Shown here one piece after another: positions 16,686 through 25,453 of a DNA stretch of 64,000 nucleotides. The stretch comes from Peptoniphilus grossensis ph5 (GTDB lineage Bacteria > Bacillota > Clostridia > Tissierellales > Peptoniphilaceae). The notes beneath the pieces are model-generated. The model worked only from the letters and a program-made list of their open reading frames with translations. It ran no database searches and was not told the origin of the DNA. Numbering within the stretch: position 1 is the first letter of the stretch; every line of letters begins with the position of its first letter. The stretch spans positions 691,725-755,724 of the forward strand of contig NZ_HE978566.1 in assembly GCF_000311825.1 (NCBI RefSeq), read 5' to 3'. Made by a program: the position numbers and the translations under genes.

Positions 16686-18151
16686 TATTTCACAATCCTA
16701 TACCAGGCATAGTTTTTGTACTTGCCCATGTTGCTTACCTTTGCACGTGGTTTTGTTTGGTGTATTATCTTATCTTTTCCCAGTGCTATTAAAGTGTGAC
16801 CTCCGCCCGACCTTGTCCTTGGTTTTATGGCCACATCTCCTGCCTTGACGTCGTCGTATGGTATTCTTTGAAAACACCCACTTCTTAGCATCGAAGAAGT
16901 ATCCCAGGCTCCCTTTGGGACATTGAAGCCTGCATCTCTCATTGCCTGCCAAACAAAATAAGAGCAGTCTGAATATCCTTTCTGCCCTCTCTTGGGTTGG
17001 CTGTACTTTTCTCCAAGGTGACTGAATGCACTATCTAGCATTTTTTGTAGCTGAGCACTGTCTGCTTGAACTGGTGACTTTTTTGTCCCTAAACTTCCAA
17101 CACTTCCAAAACCATCAAGCATTTGTTTCTTGTTATCTTGAATGATTCCGTCTCCGCTGCCAATAGGCATTATGTCTTTGTTTTGGAGGTCTAGATCCAT
17201 GAAATGATTTCCATCATGAAAAGTGTGTTTGATGCTGTCCACTAGCATGTAGGAGTTTATGTCTATATCTCCTATGGCCATCATTCTGACTGGCACCAGA
17301 CTTCCTGCTCTTATCCTTTCGTCTCCTATTGCTTGCTTAATTTTAAAGCTGCGGTACTTTCTATTAAAAAGTTCTAACAGTTGGCTTGCTTTGCTTTCTA
17401 TGTCCTCGGCATTATTCGTCTTGATTGTGTATTCCAAAACTCCCCAACGTTTTATTGACTCCCTGTCTTCCTTGACCACTTGTCTTAGTTGGTTCCCGTT
17501 GTCGTCCGTGATATAAACCACAATTCGGTTATAAGTTCCATCGTCGATTGAAGTCACGTAGTCAAAATCTACTGCGTTGTCGTAGGTTAGTGGGTAGTCT
17601 ACTATCATGCTCGTCGGCTTCATGTAGCATATTTTTCCCTTGTCGTCGAAGAGTGTAAATATTTCCCCTGTTTGCGATAGGTTGATGTCATCTGCCGCCT
17701 TTATCATTTGCATGTATTCTTGGTTCTCTTCAATCTTTTTAGGCACCTTAAACTTGGCACTTTCTATGGTGCCAACTGTTAGGCCCCTGTCCTCACAAAT
17801 CTTTTTTATAAGGTCCGATACACTCATGGCCTTGTACTGGTAGGTGTCCTTGTTTTTCAGATACCTTACCTGGTCATAACAGGTTACTTTTATAATTTGT
17901 CTTTTGTCTCTTGCTTTCTTGAAGACAAATCCTAGAAAAAATAATTTTCCGTCAATAGAGAATGATGCCCTATCTCCCTCCTGGAAGTTTAAAGCATCAT
18001 CTTTGACTGTGTTAAATTCCATTATTCCTGCCCTAAAATCTCGGGTCCATGTAATGACAACATCTCCCTCGATTACTGGTTCAGAAACTGTGCCGCCACT
18101 TCCTCTTTCTATCCTAACTGTGAATACTTTGTTTGAATTTTTGATAATCAT
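16685..18151 (-). CDS. XkdQ-like baseplate hub with C-terminal NlpC/P60 peptidase
   Basis: 488 residues. About 1-340 is the hub fold (XkdQ/YqbQ-like; FSIDGKLFFLGFVFKK, VTCYDQVRYLKNKDTY, MMAIGDIDINSYMLVDSI). About 365-488 is an NlpC/P60 endopeptidase with SDCSYF (Cys396) and GGGHTLIAL (His452). The fused peptidase would cut peptide crosslinks locally as the tail tip enters the wall. Fusion of hub and NlpC/P60 occurs in other Gram-positive phages. Confidence 0.9.
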   Translation of the reverse strand: MIIKNSNKVFTVRIERGSGGTVSEPVIEGDVVITWTRDFRAGIMEFNTVKDDALNFQEGDRASFSIDGKLFFLGFVFKKARDKRQIIKVTCYDQVRYLKNKDTYQYKAMSVSDLIKKICEDRGLTVGTIESAKFKVPKKIEENQEYMQMIKAADDINLSQTGEIFTLFDDKGKICYMKPTSMIVDYPLTYDNAVDFDYVTSIDDGTYNRIVVYITDDNGNQLRQVVKEDRESIKRWGVLEYTIKTNNAEDIESKASQLLELFNRKYRSFKIKQAIGDERIRAGSLVPVRMMAIGDIDINSYMLVDSIKHTFHDGNHFMDLDLQNKDIMPIGSGDGIIQDNKKQMLDGFGSVGSLGTKKSPVQADSAQLQKMLDSAFSHLGEKYSQPKRGQKGYSDCSYFVWQAMRDAGFNVPKGAWDTSSMLRSGCFQRIPYDDVKAGDVAIKPRTRSGGGHTLIALGKDKIIHQTKPRAKVSNMGKYKNYAWYRIVK

Positions 18152-18770
18152 GTTTTATCTTTTCCTTGCTGGTCTTCTTGACTAGAGGTGTCAATAACTT
18201 ATTTACTATTTTTCCTCCTGCTCCTGGCATAGCCATACAGGTTGCTGTTAGTGCTATCCCAATTCCTACTGCAGCAGGGTTTTCTGTAATAGTCTTGTAC
18301 ATCTGCCTTTTGGCTTCCGGTTCGTTGTTGCTCTTATCAACTAGTTTCACAGTTTTTATTGGGATGTATTCTTTTAGAGTGACGGATATCTTTATATTGG
18401 TTCCGTATTGGGAGTCTTCCAAAACTTTGTAGTCTTCTAGGGTGGTGTATCTGCAGGTTGAGTTTTTTAGCTCCGGGTCGGAGGAAGTTCTTATAATTAC
18501 AAATTCAAAAACTTCTTTGTTGTTTTTTAAGTCTTCCAAATTTTTCAGAACCTGGGCCTGGGATATAAAATTCCCTACGCTTGGGTGTGGGTGTGAAAAT
18601 GAGAAAAAGGAGAAGTTAAATTCCTTTAGCTCCCTTTTGTGGAGGACTGTATAAGTTTCTCCGTTTATTAGATTCAAAAAATCATTTTTGCTGTCTACGC
18701 TCATTTCCAATTCTGAAGGTGTGATTGGGACCTGCCAACCGTTTATATATAGTTCATATGCTTCTGCCAT
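18114..18770 (-). CDS. XkdP-like tail protein lacking an obvious LysM
   Basis: 218 residues. The first 150 match the XkdP-type N-terminus (YINGWQVPITPSELEMS, ...NLINGETYTVLHKRELKEF). XkdP proteins normally end in a LysM; here the end is a hydrophobic, Gly/Ala-rich segment (AAVGIGIALTATCMAMPGAGG) plus a basic tail. The 3' end overlaps the hub gene by 38 nt in another frame. Confidence 0.8.
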   Translation of the reverse strand: MAEAYELYINGWQVPITPSELEMSVDSKNDFLNLINGETYTVLHKRELKEFNFSFFSFSHPHPSVGNFISQAQVLKNLEDLKNNKEVFEFVIIRTSSDPELKNSTCRYTTLEDYKVLEDSQYGTNIKISVTLKEYIPIKTVKLVDKSNNEPEAKRQMYKTITENPAAVGIGIALTATCMAMPGAGGKIVNKLLTPLVKKTSKEKIKHDYQKFKQSIHS

Positions 18771-18774
18771 CTAA

Positions 18775-21069
18775 TCACCCCGCATTGAATTGCATTTCTA
18801 GCTGTCTTGCTATCTTGTTTGATACGTTTTGTGCCATAGCTTCCTCGTCTATGCTGCTGTCGACATTTCCTGTGAAGGAGTTATTGATTTCAACCTTGAA
18901 GTCCTTACTTAGACTTGTAATGGCTCTTTGTTCCATTAGGTCTCTCAAACTTGTTAGGTCGTTGTTTCTCCATGCTGTATTATCCTTTATCCCTTTGGTG
19001 TTGTCCGCTATCTTGTCTAGCTTTGAACCCTTACTTCCTAGGCTCTTTTCAAGTTCTCCACCGTTTCCCCCTGGAAGGTTGTTTAGCATTTTTTCTATGT
19101 CGACTTGGTTATCCGACTTGTCTTTAGCATTCTTTTTGTCTAGAGCCTTGCTCTTAGCTATTGCTATGTCCGCTTCTCTTCTCATCTTGTTTTGTGAGAA
19201 TTGGCTTCGCATATCTTGTATATGTTTTTCGTTACTTGCCTTTAGTTCTTCCAACTGTTTTTGAGCCGCTTTAGTAGATGCAGTATCAGCTGCGTTCTTT
19301 CTATCACGTTCCGCCTGGTTCTTGGCCATTATTTCCTCGTTGGTACTTACTTCGAGTGTTGGAAGTGTTTTTCCTACAAGTCCTAAAAGGCCGTTTAGTC
19401 CGTTTATAAAATCGTTAATCATGATTTTGAAATTGTTCATGAGGATTTGGATTCCGTTGACTATGTGCATTTGGAGCCCATTCCAAGCTACTTGGATTGC
19501 ATCAAATGCTGACATGAATGCTATGTTCATTGTTGCACTTGCTATTTGAGCTTGGTTGCCCATTACTGCACATCCCACTTGGACCTTTTCCCAAAGGCCT
19601 ATAAAGAAATCTTGAACTAAAAGCCAGGCTACTGCCAATCCTCCAACCTTTTCTATAAGCATTTTAACAACAGTAATAATAAGAACTATTAGTGATGCTG
19701 CAAACATTAAGACCAAGCCTATTGGGTTTGCGGCTATAGTTCCGTTTAAAATTATCATGGCTAAGGTCAAAACTGTCACTGCTCCACTTACTGCTAGTAT
19801 GGCTTTGTTGAGTGCATCGGCTCCGTCCTTTGCCAAACCTAAATACTCCAAAGCTTCCTTTAAAATAGCTGTAAAGGCGACTATTCCCACCACGGCCAAT
19901 GCGTATGGGTTTGTTGCCAAAGACTTCATCATCTCTACATTTGTTTTAGTCAAGATTTTAGTTTGTAGTATCCAGATTCCGTAGGCTGTGGCTATACTTA
20001 AAACAATTGGTCTTATTAGTGCCCCGTACTCAATGATAAAGTTAAACCCTGTAATAGCTGTGTTTACTGTTTGCCCTATTACTTCTCCTAGTATACTGCC
20101 TGCATTTTTTGCGTTGGCTACAAAAGTTTGGAACTGCTCGGCATTTAAAAACTGGCTGAAACTTTCGAAGGCTGGTCTTAAACCCATTAAAAATGAGTTT
20201 CCTATTTCCGTTGTTATCCTTCCAAAAGTTTTCGGCATCTCGTTGTATGCCCCTTCTATTTTTGCTTTGTTTTCCAGTATGGCCCTTACTACAATGTCAG
20301 AAGTTACTAGTCCTTCTTCGGCTGCACTTTTGATACTTCCTGTGGCTATCCCCATCTGCTCTTCTATCATTCTTGCTATTTGAGGAGTATTTTGTAAAAT
20401 AGCGTTTAAGTCTTGGCCCCTTAAAACTCCACTTGCTAGTGCTTGGGTCAAGTTGTACATTACAGATTCTGCTGCCATACCTTCTGTTCCTGCTATTGCA
20501 AACTGTTTATTTAATAGCGTTGAGAACTCTAGGATTGTTTGGTTTGAGTTGCCAAAAGCATTCCCCGCCTGCATCGCTAGCTTTGTAAAGTTATCGACCA
20601 TTGCGGTGTAGCCTGCTCCAGATTCCTGGGCCTTTTGATAGATTGCATCTTGAAGCTGCAAAGTTTGAGCTGCTCCTCCACTAATCATATCTAGCCTTGC
20701 TTTTATATTTGAGAACTCGTCGGCTGCACCTACAAAGGCTTTTATTCCTCTTAGGCCTGCGTAGGTAGCTACAAATGTTTTTAACATTCTTGTAGCATTT
20801 CCTAAAAACTCGGGACTTTTTCTTACTTCCTTGTTGTAGTTTTCATGTTGTCGTCTAGCTTCTTCCGCCTTTTCAGTCATTTGCTTTATGCCTGTTCCTG
20901 CTTGTTGAAATAGACCTTGGGCTGATTCAAGAGCTTCTAAGTTTATCATGTTCTTAGTAGCTCCTTCTGTCTTTTTGGCTTCCGCTACTAACATATCAAG
21001 TCCACTTACTACGCTTTGTAAAACAGGAGTTACCTGGTTGTACATCATTATTGTTGTTTCTAAGCTCAT
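18775..21069 (-). CDS. tail tape-measure protein
   Basis: 764 residues. Starts with a helical region, has the tape-measure core signature (SGAGYTAMVDNFTKLAMQAG through GQDLNAILQNTPQIARMI), several hydrophobic segments at about 355-480 and long coiled coils near 600-680. It sets tail length and probably forms the DNA channel. It follows the frameshifted chaperone gene as in all long-tailed phages. ATG with GGGGTGAGAAG. Confidence 0.93.
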   Translation of the reverse strand: MSLETTIMMYNQVTPVLQSVVSGLDMLVAEAKKTEGATKNMINLEALESAQGLFQQAGTGIKQMTEKAEEARRQHENYNKEVRKSPEFLGNATRMLKTFVATYAGLRGIKAFVGAADEFSNIKARLDMISGGAAQTLQLQDAIYQKAQESGAGYTAMVDNFTKLAMQAGNAFGNSNQTILEFSTLLNKQFAIAGTEGMAAESVMYNLTQALASGVLRGQDLNAILQNTPQIARMIEEQMGIATGSIKSAAEEGLVTSDIVVRAILENKAKIEGAYNEMPKTFGRITTEIGNSFLMGLRPAFESFSQFLNAEQFQTFVANAKNAGSILGEVIGQTVNTAITGFNFIIEYGALIRPIVLSIATAYGIWILQTKILTKTNVEMMKSLATNPYALAVVGIVAFTAILKEALEYLGLAKDGADALNKAILAVSGAVTVLTLAMIILNGTIAANPIGLVLMFAASLIVLIITVVKMLIEKVGGLAVAWLLVQDFFIGLWEKVQVGCAVMGNQAQIASATMNIAFMSAFDAIQVAWNGLQMHIVNGIQILMNNFKIMINDFINGLNGLLGLVGKTLPTLEVSTNEEIMAKNQAERDRKNAADTASTKAAQKQLEELKASNEKHIQDMRSQFSQNKMRREADIAIAKSKALDKKNAKDKSDNQVDIEKMLNNLPGGNGGELEKSLGSKGSKLDKIADNTKGIKDNTAWRNNDLTSLRDLMEQRAITSLSKDFKVEINNSFTGNVDSSIDEEAMAQNVSNKIARQLEMQFNAG

Positions 21070-21081
21070 CTTCTCACCCCT

Positions 21082-21683
21082 TTATCTGACTTTGCTTTTA
21101 AGTCTTTTTTGTACTTCTTTGTCGTCCTCGTACTTGCAGGATAGCATTGCAATATAAAAGGACTGTTTCCCAACAGTCCATGATAAAAACTCCTCGGGCC
21201 TTATGTTGCCCTTGGTTTCCCAAAATATCACATATGCTTGGGAGGTTAGCAAGTCCTCCCTTATTAGTTTTTTGCTTTCTTGATTAGCTCTTTGTAGTCG
21301 GCTACTAGTCCTTGCTCTCTTACGAGTTTATCTCCTAGTTTTTCGTACTCTCTTCCTTCCAACATTGCATTTAAAAGTTGACCGGCACTTGAAGCCTTAT
21401 AGTTATCTTGTAGTGCTTTGTCGTTTAGATTTGGGAAGATGATACTTCTTAGGATAGTTTCTCTTGCCATCTTTGATGTGGTTACTTTGATGTTTCCGTT
21501 CTTATCTGTTTCATATCCTTTTTCTTTTAACTCAGCGATTTCTTTGGCTTCTAAAAGTCTAAAAACAAAAGGAATAGGATTCCCTTCTTTGTCTTTAAAT
21601 CTATCGCTGGCTTGGATTTCGATTTCAGTTCTTTTTGCTTCTACATTTTCTCTAAAAAATACATTTAGGTTGTTTCTATCCAT
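21082..21683 (-). CDS. tail assembly chaperone, -1 frameshift product (gpGT-like)
   Basis: If the ribosome slips back one base at the A-AAA-AAC site (21273-21267), translation passes the zero-frame stop and continues 61 codons: it begins LIREDLLTSQAYVIF and ends at TAA 21084-21082, 13 nt before the tape measure. The extension frame is open over its whole length and has no own start with a good ribosome-binding site. The product would have about 200 residues. Lambda G/GT-type frameshifting is known for this gene position across long-tailed phages. Confidence 0.82.
21264..21683 (-). CDS. tail assembly chaperone, zero-frame product (XkdN/gpG-like)
   Basis: 139 residues starting MDRNNLNVFFRENVEAKRTE. 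XkdN-like features: a short N-terminal segment, then 'ASDRFKDKEGNPIPFVFRLL' and helices. I start it at 21683 (GAGGAGAGATAAGAAA upstream) rather than at an earlier in-frame start inside the tube gene. It should coat the tape measure during tail assembly with the frameshifted longer form. Confidence 0.88.
   Translation of the reverse strand: MDRNNLNVFFRENVEAKRTEIEIQASDRFKDKEGNPIPFVFRLLEAKEIAELKEKGYETDKNGNIKVTTSKMARETILRSIIFPNLNDKALQDNYKASSAGQLLNAMLEGREYEKLGDKLVREQGLVADYKELIKKAKN
21267..21273 (-). promoter_or_regulatory. programmed -1 ribosomal frameshift site A-AAA-AAC
   Basis: Minus strand codons GCA AAA AAC TAA contain the X-XXY-YYZ heptamer A-AAA-AAC immediately before the zero-frame stop. 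The -1 frame is open for 61 codons. Confidence 0.82.
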
Positions 21684-21687
21684 TTTC

Positions 21688-22134
21688 TTATCTCTCCTCA
21701 AAGTTTTCAAAAGTTCCAGAGATGTCTTCTTCAAGTTCAGAAGCTTCGACATCTAGTTGGAAAATCGTTGTAGTTTCTAGGTAGCAATTCTTTAGAATTA
21801 CTGTGTCACTTCCCTGTGCAAAGTTAGGATCATCTTGCGTTAGTATAATGTCGATTGGTGTTTCTTTTCTTTCGTGCATATATCTTTTGGCGATTTTTCT
21901 AAAAGCCTTTGTGTGGGAATACATTGTTGCTTCCCAAGTTCCTTTGGCATCTCCGCCTGTTGATAGGTTTATTGGTGTACCTAGTCTTGGTATGTCCGTC
22001 CTATCGATATCCACTTTAGCAGTAATGTTCTTCAAAAAGAATAAGGTTACCCTTTCTCCCTCGATGTCCGCTACTGCTTCTCCAAATCGACCGTTTATCA
22101 AGTCTTCTCTTTCGAGAAATTTTTCTAGTGCCAT
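21688..22134 (-). CDS. phage tail tube protein (XkdM-like)
   Basis: 148 residues, the usual size. NGRFGEAVADIEGERVTLFFLKNITAKVDIDR, then 'GTWEATMYSHTKAFRKIAKRYM' (given in parts) match the XkdM/DUF2001 tube family. It forms the inner tube inside the sheath encoded just upstream. Confidence 0.9.
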   Translation of the reverse strand: MALEKFLEREDLINGRFGEAVADIEGERVTLFFLKNITAKVDIDRTDIPRLGTPINLSTGGDAKGTWEATMYSHTKAFRKIAKRYMHERKETPIDIILTQDDPNFAQGSDTVILKNCYLETTTIFQLDVEASELEEDISGTFENFEER

Positions 22135-22147
22135 TTGCTGCTCCTCC

Positions 22148-23479
22148 TTATTCTACGATTACTGATAGATATAGTTTCTTCATTGCTAAAACAGGGCAAA
22201 CTGCAAACTCAGCATAAACTGCATCCTTGTCTTCCCCAAAGTCCACGATTATGTCCTCCGCTTCAAAGTTCCTTATAGCTCTAATATTTTGTAGCTTGTT
22301 TGCGTGGTTTGTGAAGTCGTTCCACAAGATGCTTTGACCTGTCTTGTCGTTTAGTTCCTTGTCTAAAAATTCAGTGTTGAAAATTGTTGACCAGTCGTTG
22401 GCGATTTGATGAATAACTCTTATAATTTGGTTCTTGCTGAAGTCTTTGTTCTTTGACTTTGAGAATTCTGTTAGTGAGTTTATGTCGTCTAGGACTCTTA
22501 CTTCGTTGTCTACTTCGTGGAACACGAATTCTCCATTTCTTAGTGCTGCGATTTGGTCTCTTGCCTTGTTGATTGGTTTTAGTTTTAGTTCTCCGTCGTA
22601 GATGTCGTTGCCAACTGTCCTATTAATTTCGCAGCCTGCTTCTGCTCCTGCTACCCAGTAGACTATGTCGCTTGGTAACTTTGATCCTTCTGCAGGTGTT
22701 GTTACGTTGATAATTAATTCTGAGTTTTTCTTGAAGTTATAAACTACCCCTTGTAGGTATGCCCCTTCTTGGTTTACTCTTCTTTCAACGTATGAGCAGT
22801 ATAATTTCTTTACTCCTTCGTCGTTTCCTGCGTAAGCTATAACGTTAATATATTTACTTTCGATAAGGTCTAAAAACTTTTGGTGTTCTCCTACTGTTTC
22901 TTCCCCGTCTACTCCATTTGTTAGCTTGTAGATTCCTATGTTTGTTTCTTTTGCAAACTTAGAAATGTTGAACTTGATGTATGGGTTTTCTTTGTTGAAC
23001 TTTTCAATCGCTTCTTTTGTGTTGTCGATTGTTTCAAGTAATGCCTTAAAAGTTCCAATCCTTAACTCGATTTCTATCTTGTTTTCGTCGTCGATTGAAA
23101 CTGAGGTTCTTACTGTGAAGTCATTTCCTTTTGTTCCTGTGCACTTGGCTTCAATAAAATCATTTTTAGCCTTTTGGCCATCTGCGTTTAGTCTATAAAC
23201 ATATACTGTCTTTGCGTGTAGGAGTGCTTCCCTTAAAGGCATTAGTTCCTCGTCCGTATATTGGTGTCCAAATAGAGCTAGTGAGTCTTTTTGTAGGTCA
23301 GCTGCTTCTACTGTGATAATTTTTTCCGCTGCTCCCCAGTCTAGGTTTATCGCTACTGCTAGGAACCCTCTTTCTCCAAAGATATTGGAAGGTCTAGCCT
23401 TTGATGTAAAAGATACATAAGTTCCGCCCAATTCTTTGTTTTGAATTGGTGGGTTCCAAGTTCCACCACCGTATGCCAT
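22148..23479 (-). CDS. phage tail sheath protein (XkdK-like)
   Basis: 443 residues. Starts MAYGGGTWNPPIQNKELGG and ends in the conserved sheath C-terminal domain (VDFGEDKDAVYAEFAVCPV, then LYLSVIVE). Middle sections hold the variable domain. This contractile sheath defines the phage as myovirus-type. Confidence 0.95.
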   Translation of the reverse strand: MAYGGGTWNPPIQNKELGGTYVSFTSKARPSNIFGERGFLAVAINLDWGAAEKIITVEAADLQKDSLALFGHQYTDEELMPLREALLHAKTVYVYRLNADGQKAKNDFIEAKCTGTKGNDFTVRTSVSIDDENKIEIELRIGTFKALLETIDNTKEAIEKFNKENPYIKFNISKFAKETNIGIYKLTNGVDGEETVGEHQKFLDLIESKYINVIAYAGNDEGVKKLYCSYVERRVNQEGAYLQGVVYNFKKNSELIINVTTPAEGSKLPSDIVYWVAGAEAGCEINRTVGNDIYDGELKLKPINKARDQIAALRNGEFVFHEVDNEVRVLDDINSLTEFSKSKNKDFSKNQIIRVIHQIANDWSTIFNTEFLDKELNDKTGQSILWNDFTNHANKLQNIRAIRNFEAEDIIVDFGEDKDAVYAEFAVCPVLAMKKLYLSVIVE

Positions 23480-23670
23480 TATTTAACCACCTTTCTATTT
23501 AAAAAATCATTTAATAATTTTTCTGCTTCTTCTTTCGTGTATTCTTTTCCGTCTTCCAAAACAACATATAATGCATCTAGACTTCCAATTGGTTCTTTAG
23601 CATTTAGGAATTGTTCTTTAGTGAATTTAACATCCGCAGTTACTTTAACATCCGCTTGTTTTGTTTCCAT
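23479..23670 (-). CDS. small protein upstream of the sheath, unknown function
   Basis: 63 residues, beginning METKQADVKVTADVKFTKEQ and ending in a KEEAEKLLNDFL helix. The stop overlaps the sheath start by 1 nt, and the start overlaps the upstream tail-terminator gene by 26 nt. The composition is protein-like and the frame is well packed, but no family is recognised. Confidence 0.7.
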   Translation of the reverse strand: METKQADVKVTADVKFTKEQFLNAKEPIGSLDALYVVLEDGKEYTKEEAEKLLNDFLNRKVVK

Positions 23671-24280
23671 CGTGTTTCTCCAATCTTTTTAAATTTTCTA
23701 TATCTCTATCTTTTATCTTTTGGTTTGCTTCCGCTATTCGTTGGTCCTCTAGTTCCTGGTCTACTTTTCTCTGGCCCTTTTTATAAGTGTCTCTGAATAC
23801 TCTTTTACTTAGGTTCTTCCTGTAGTTGTCGTTGCTTTGGTCTTCAGAATTTCCTTGCCTTTTTGTAGTTATGTTTTCGTCCAGGTGCTTCATGATGTTT
23901 TGGTCTTTTTCCTTTTCTAGCAGCACCTTGTATCTGGCTGTTATAACAATATCCCCGTCTACTATTTTGCCGCTTACTTCCGTAGCGGTAACTCCAATTT
24001 GCTTTAGCTGGATTTGCTCCAAAATAAATAAAAGGTCGAGCTTTATTTCCTCAAGGTTGTATCTGTCCTTGTCGTCAGAAATATAAACCACATTAATCAC
24101 GTTATCGGTCAAAAAGAAATCATACAGCTGCCTTAATAATTGGGTTTCAACTGTAAAAATAAAAAAACAAGGAGTTCTTATTCCTTCCGGACTGATTCCT
24201 TGTTTACCTATCCTTGTTTCCTTCTTGACGTTTGGGTAGTGCTCGTCTAGTTTGTTGATTATGCCTTGTAGTAAATTCAT
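23645..24280 (-). CDS. phage tail terminator-like protein (DUF6838-like)
   Basis: 211 residues from the ATG at 24280; an in-frame GTG at 24289 is an alternative. N-terminal half is the compact terminator-like fold (YPNVKKETRIGKQG, CFFIFTVETQLLRQLYDFFL, VVYISDDKDRYNLEEIKLDL). The C-terminal 75 residues are an unusually basic, charged helical tail (KNLSKRVFRDTYKKGQRKVD). It should cap the tail and join it to the head connector. Order HK97gp10-like, terminator, sheath is canonical. Confidence 0.75.
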   Translation of the reverse strand: MNLLQGIINKLDEHYPNVKKETRIGKQGISPEGIRTPCFFIFTVETQLLRQLYDFFLTDNVINVVYISDDKDRYNLEEIKLDLLFILEQIQLKQIGVTATEVSGKIVDGDIVITARYKVLLEKEKDQNIMKHLDENITTKRQGNSEDQSNDNYRKNLSKRVFRDTYKKGQRKVDQELEDQRIAEANQKIKDRDIENLKRLEKHDGNKTSGC

Positions 24281-24285
24281 AATTA

Positions 24286-24687
24286 TCACTCAAATAATAA
24301 GCCTTCGTATTTGTCTAGGTGCTTCTGAATAATTTTATCCATGGTTTTTTCCATTTCTTTTTCCGATATAGTCATCATGAAGACTCCTTCCTTCCAGCCT
24401 ATTGTTGCTCCGCCTGCTACTATCCTGTGCCCATATTCAACGTAGGGAGCATATTCTGTTGGGTTTAAAATCTCGATTTGATATCCTGTGCTGGTCTTTT
24501 TTGCTCTAGAAATATCCCAGGACAATCTTAGGTTCCCTGTATCGACTGGTGTCCTCTTTGTAATCTTTCTTAGAGTCCTTAGTGCTATATCCTCTATGGC
24601 TTCTTCCATGATTTTGTCTAGCATCTTTTCAAATTTTTTGAAGTTCTTCTTCAAATCCTCCAGCTCTCTCACATCGATTTTTATCAT
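24286..24687 (-). CDS. HK97 gp10-like neck/tail completion protein
   Basis: 133 residues. The motif KITKRTPVDTGNLRLSW followed by EYAPYVEYGH is the HK97 gp10 family signature. It joins head and tail. Overlaps both neighbours by a few nucleotides. Confidence 0.9.
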   Translation of the reverse strand: MIKIDVRELEDLKKNFKKFEKMLDKIMEEAIEDIALRTLRKITKRTPVDTGNLRLSWDISRAKKTSTGYQIEILNPTEYAPYVEYGHRIVAGGATIGWKEGVFMMTISEKEMEKTMDKIIQKHLDKYEGLLFE

Positions 24688-25055
24688 CCGATATCAACCT
24701 TCTTCAAAACATATTTTGTATGAGTTGTATGCATTGACGGTTGCTGCGACAATTGATACTTGTAGGTCTTCCCTATTGCTTTTCTAACTACAATGGTTGA
24801 CCCCATTGGTATCTTTATGCCGGGTAGGGTTGTTAGTACATCTTCTCTTCCGTACTTAACATATCCCGTCTCTTTGTCCTCGCTTGAAACTGTTTTAAAG
24901 GCTAGTAAGCAGATTTGATTATCTATAATCTTTTCCGTCTTGGTCATCTGCCTTTTTGTTTCTGGGTCTTTGTACTCCACTTCTGCGTAGGCATCGAATG
25001 TATCTTCCATTAAGATTTTGAGAGCTTCTGTGTATATGTCTTCTACTCCTACCAT
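24684..25055 (-). CDS. head-tail joining protein (putative minor structural)
   Basis: 123 residues from the ATG at 25055, whose start overlaps the upstream stop (ATGGTAG). An in-frame TTG at 25079 would add 8 residues. Beta-rich with PGIKIPMGSTIVVRKAIGK. Position between the connector and gp10-like genes supports head-tail stopper or joining role; family not proven. Confidence 0.75.
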   Translation of the reverse strand: MVGVEDIYTEALKILMEDTFDAYAEVEYKDPETKRQMTKTEKIIDNQICLLAFKTVSSEDKETGYVKYGREDVLTTLPGIKIPMGSTIVVRKAIGKTYKYQLSQQPSMHTTHTKYVLKKVDIG

Positions 25056-25453
25056 TTCATGCACCTGTACCTGCTGCAAAAGATTTCTAGTTTGCTATCG
25101 AAGAGGTCATTCATCTTTTGCTTGTAGCCTTCCTTTTTTAAATCCTTCTTGTCTTGCTCGCCTGTATCTCCAAAGTCTACAGAAGTATTTTCTATTGTGA
25201 CTGACTTTGGAGTCCTTCCTGCTGCTGGTGTCTTGGCATCGATTATATCTCCGACTTCCAAACTGTTTAGGATTGCCTTTATTGCCATTAAGTATTCTAT
25301 GGCCATGTCAGCTTCTTCTGGAAAGTCTTCCCTATAACATGCCCACCTTAAAATGTCTAAAACCTCAACTTCCAGGAACTCTAAGACTTGGGAGTCGATT
25401 TCTTCTCCTCCCAAATATCTTATAATTCCGTTTATCCTATCGAGTCTTATCAT
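25049..25453 (-). CDS. head-tail connector protein (gp6/YqbG-like)
   Basis: 134 residues, helical. VLEFLEVEVLDILRWACYRE and MAIEYLMAIKAILNSLEVGD fit small helical adaptor proteins that follow the major capsid gene. Overlaps the capsid stop by 4 nt. Confidence 0.78.
   Translation of the reverse strand: MIRLDRINGIIRYLGGEEIDSQVLEFLEVEVLDILRWACYREDFPEEADMAIEYLMAIKAILNSLEVGDIIDAKTPAAGRTPKSVTIENTSVDFGDTGEQDKKDLKKEGYKQKMNDLFDSKLEIFCSRYRCMKW

Noticed and set aside
18725..19264. 179-codon plus-strand frame antisense to the tape measure
   Set aside because: Shadow of the tape-measure coding sequence without start signals.
21684..21752. Longer start for the tail chaperone at 21752
   Set aside because: It would overlap the tail-tube gene by 65 nt, while ATG 21683 has a good ribosome-binding site and matches the usual family start.
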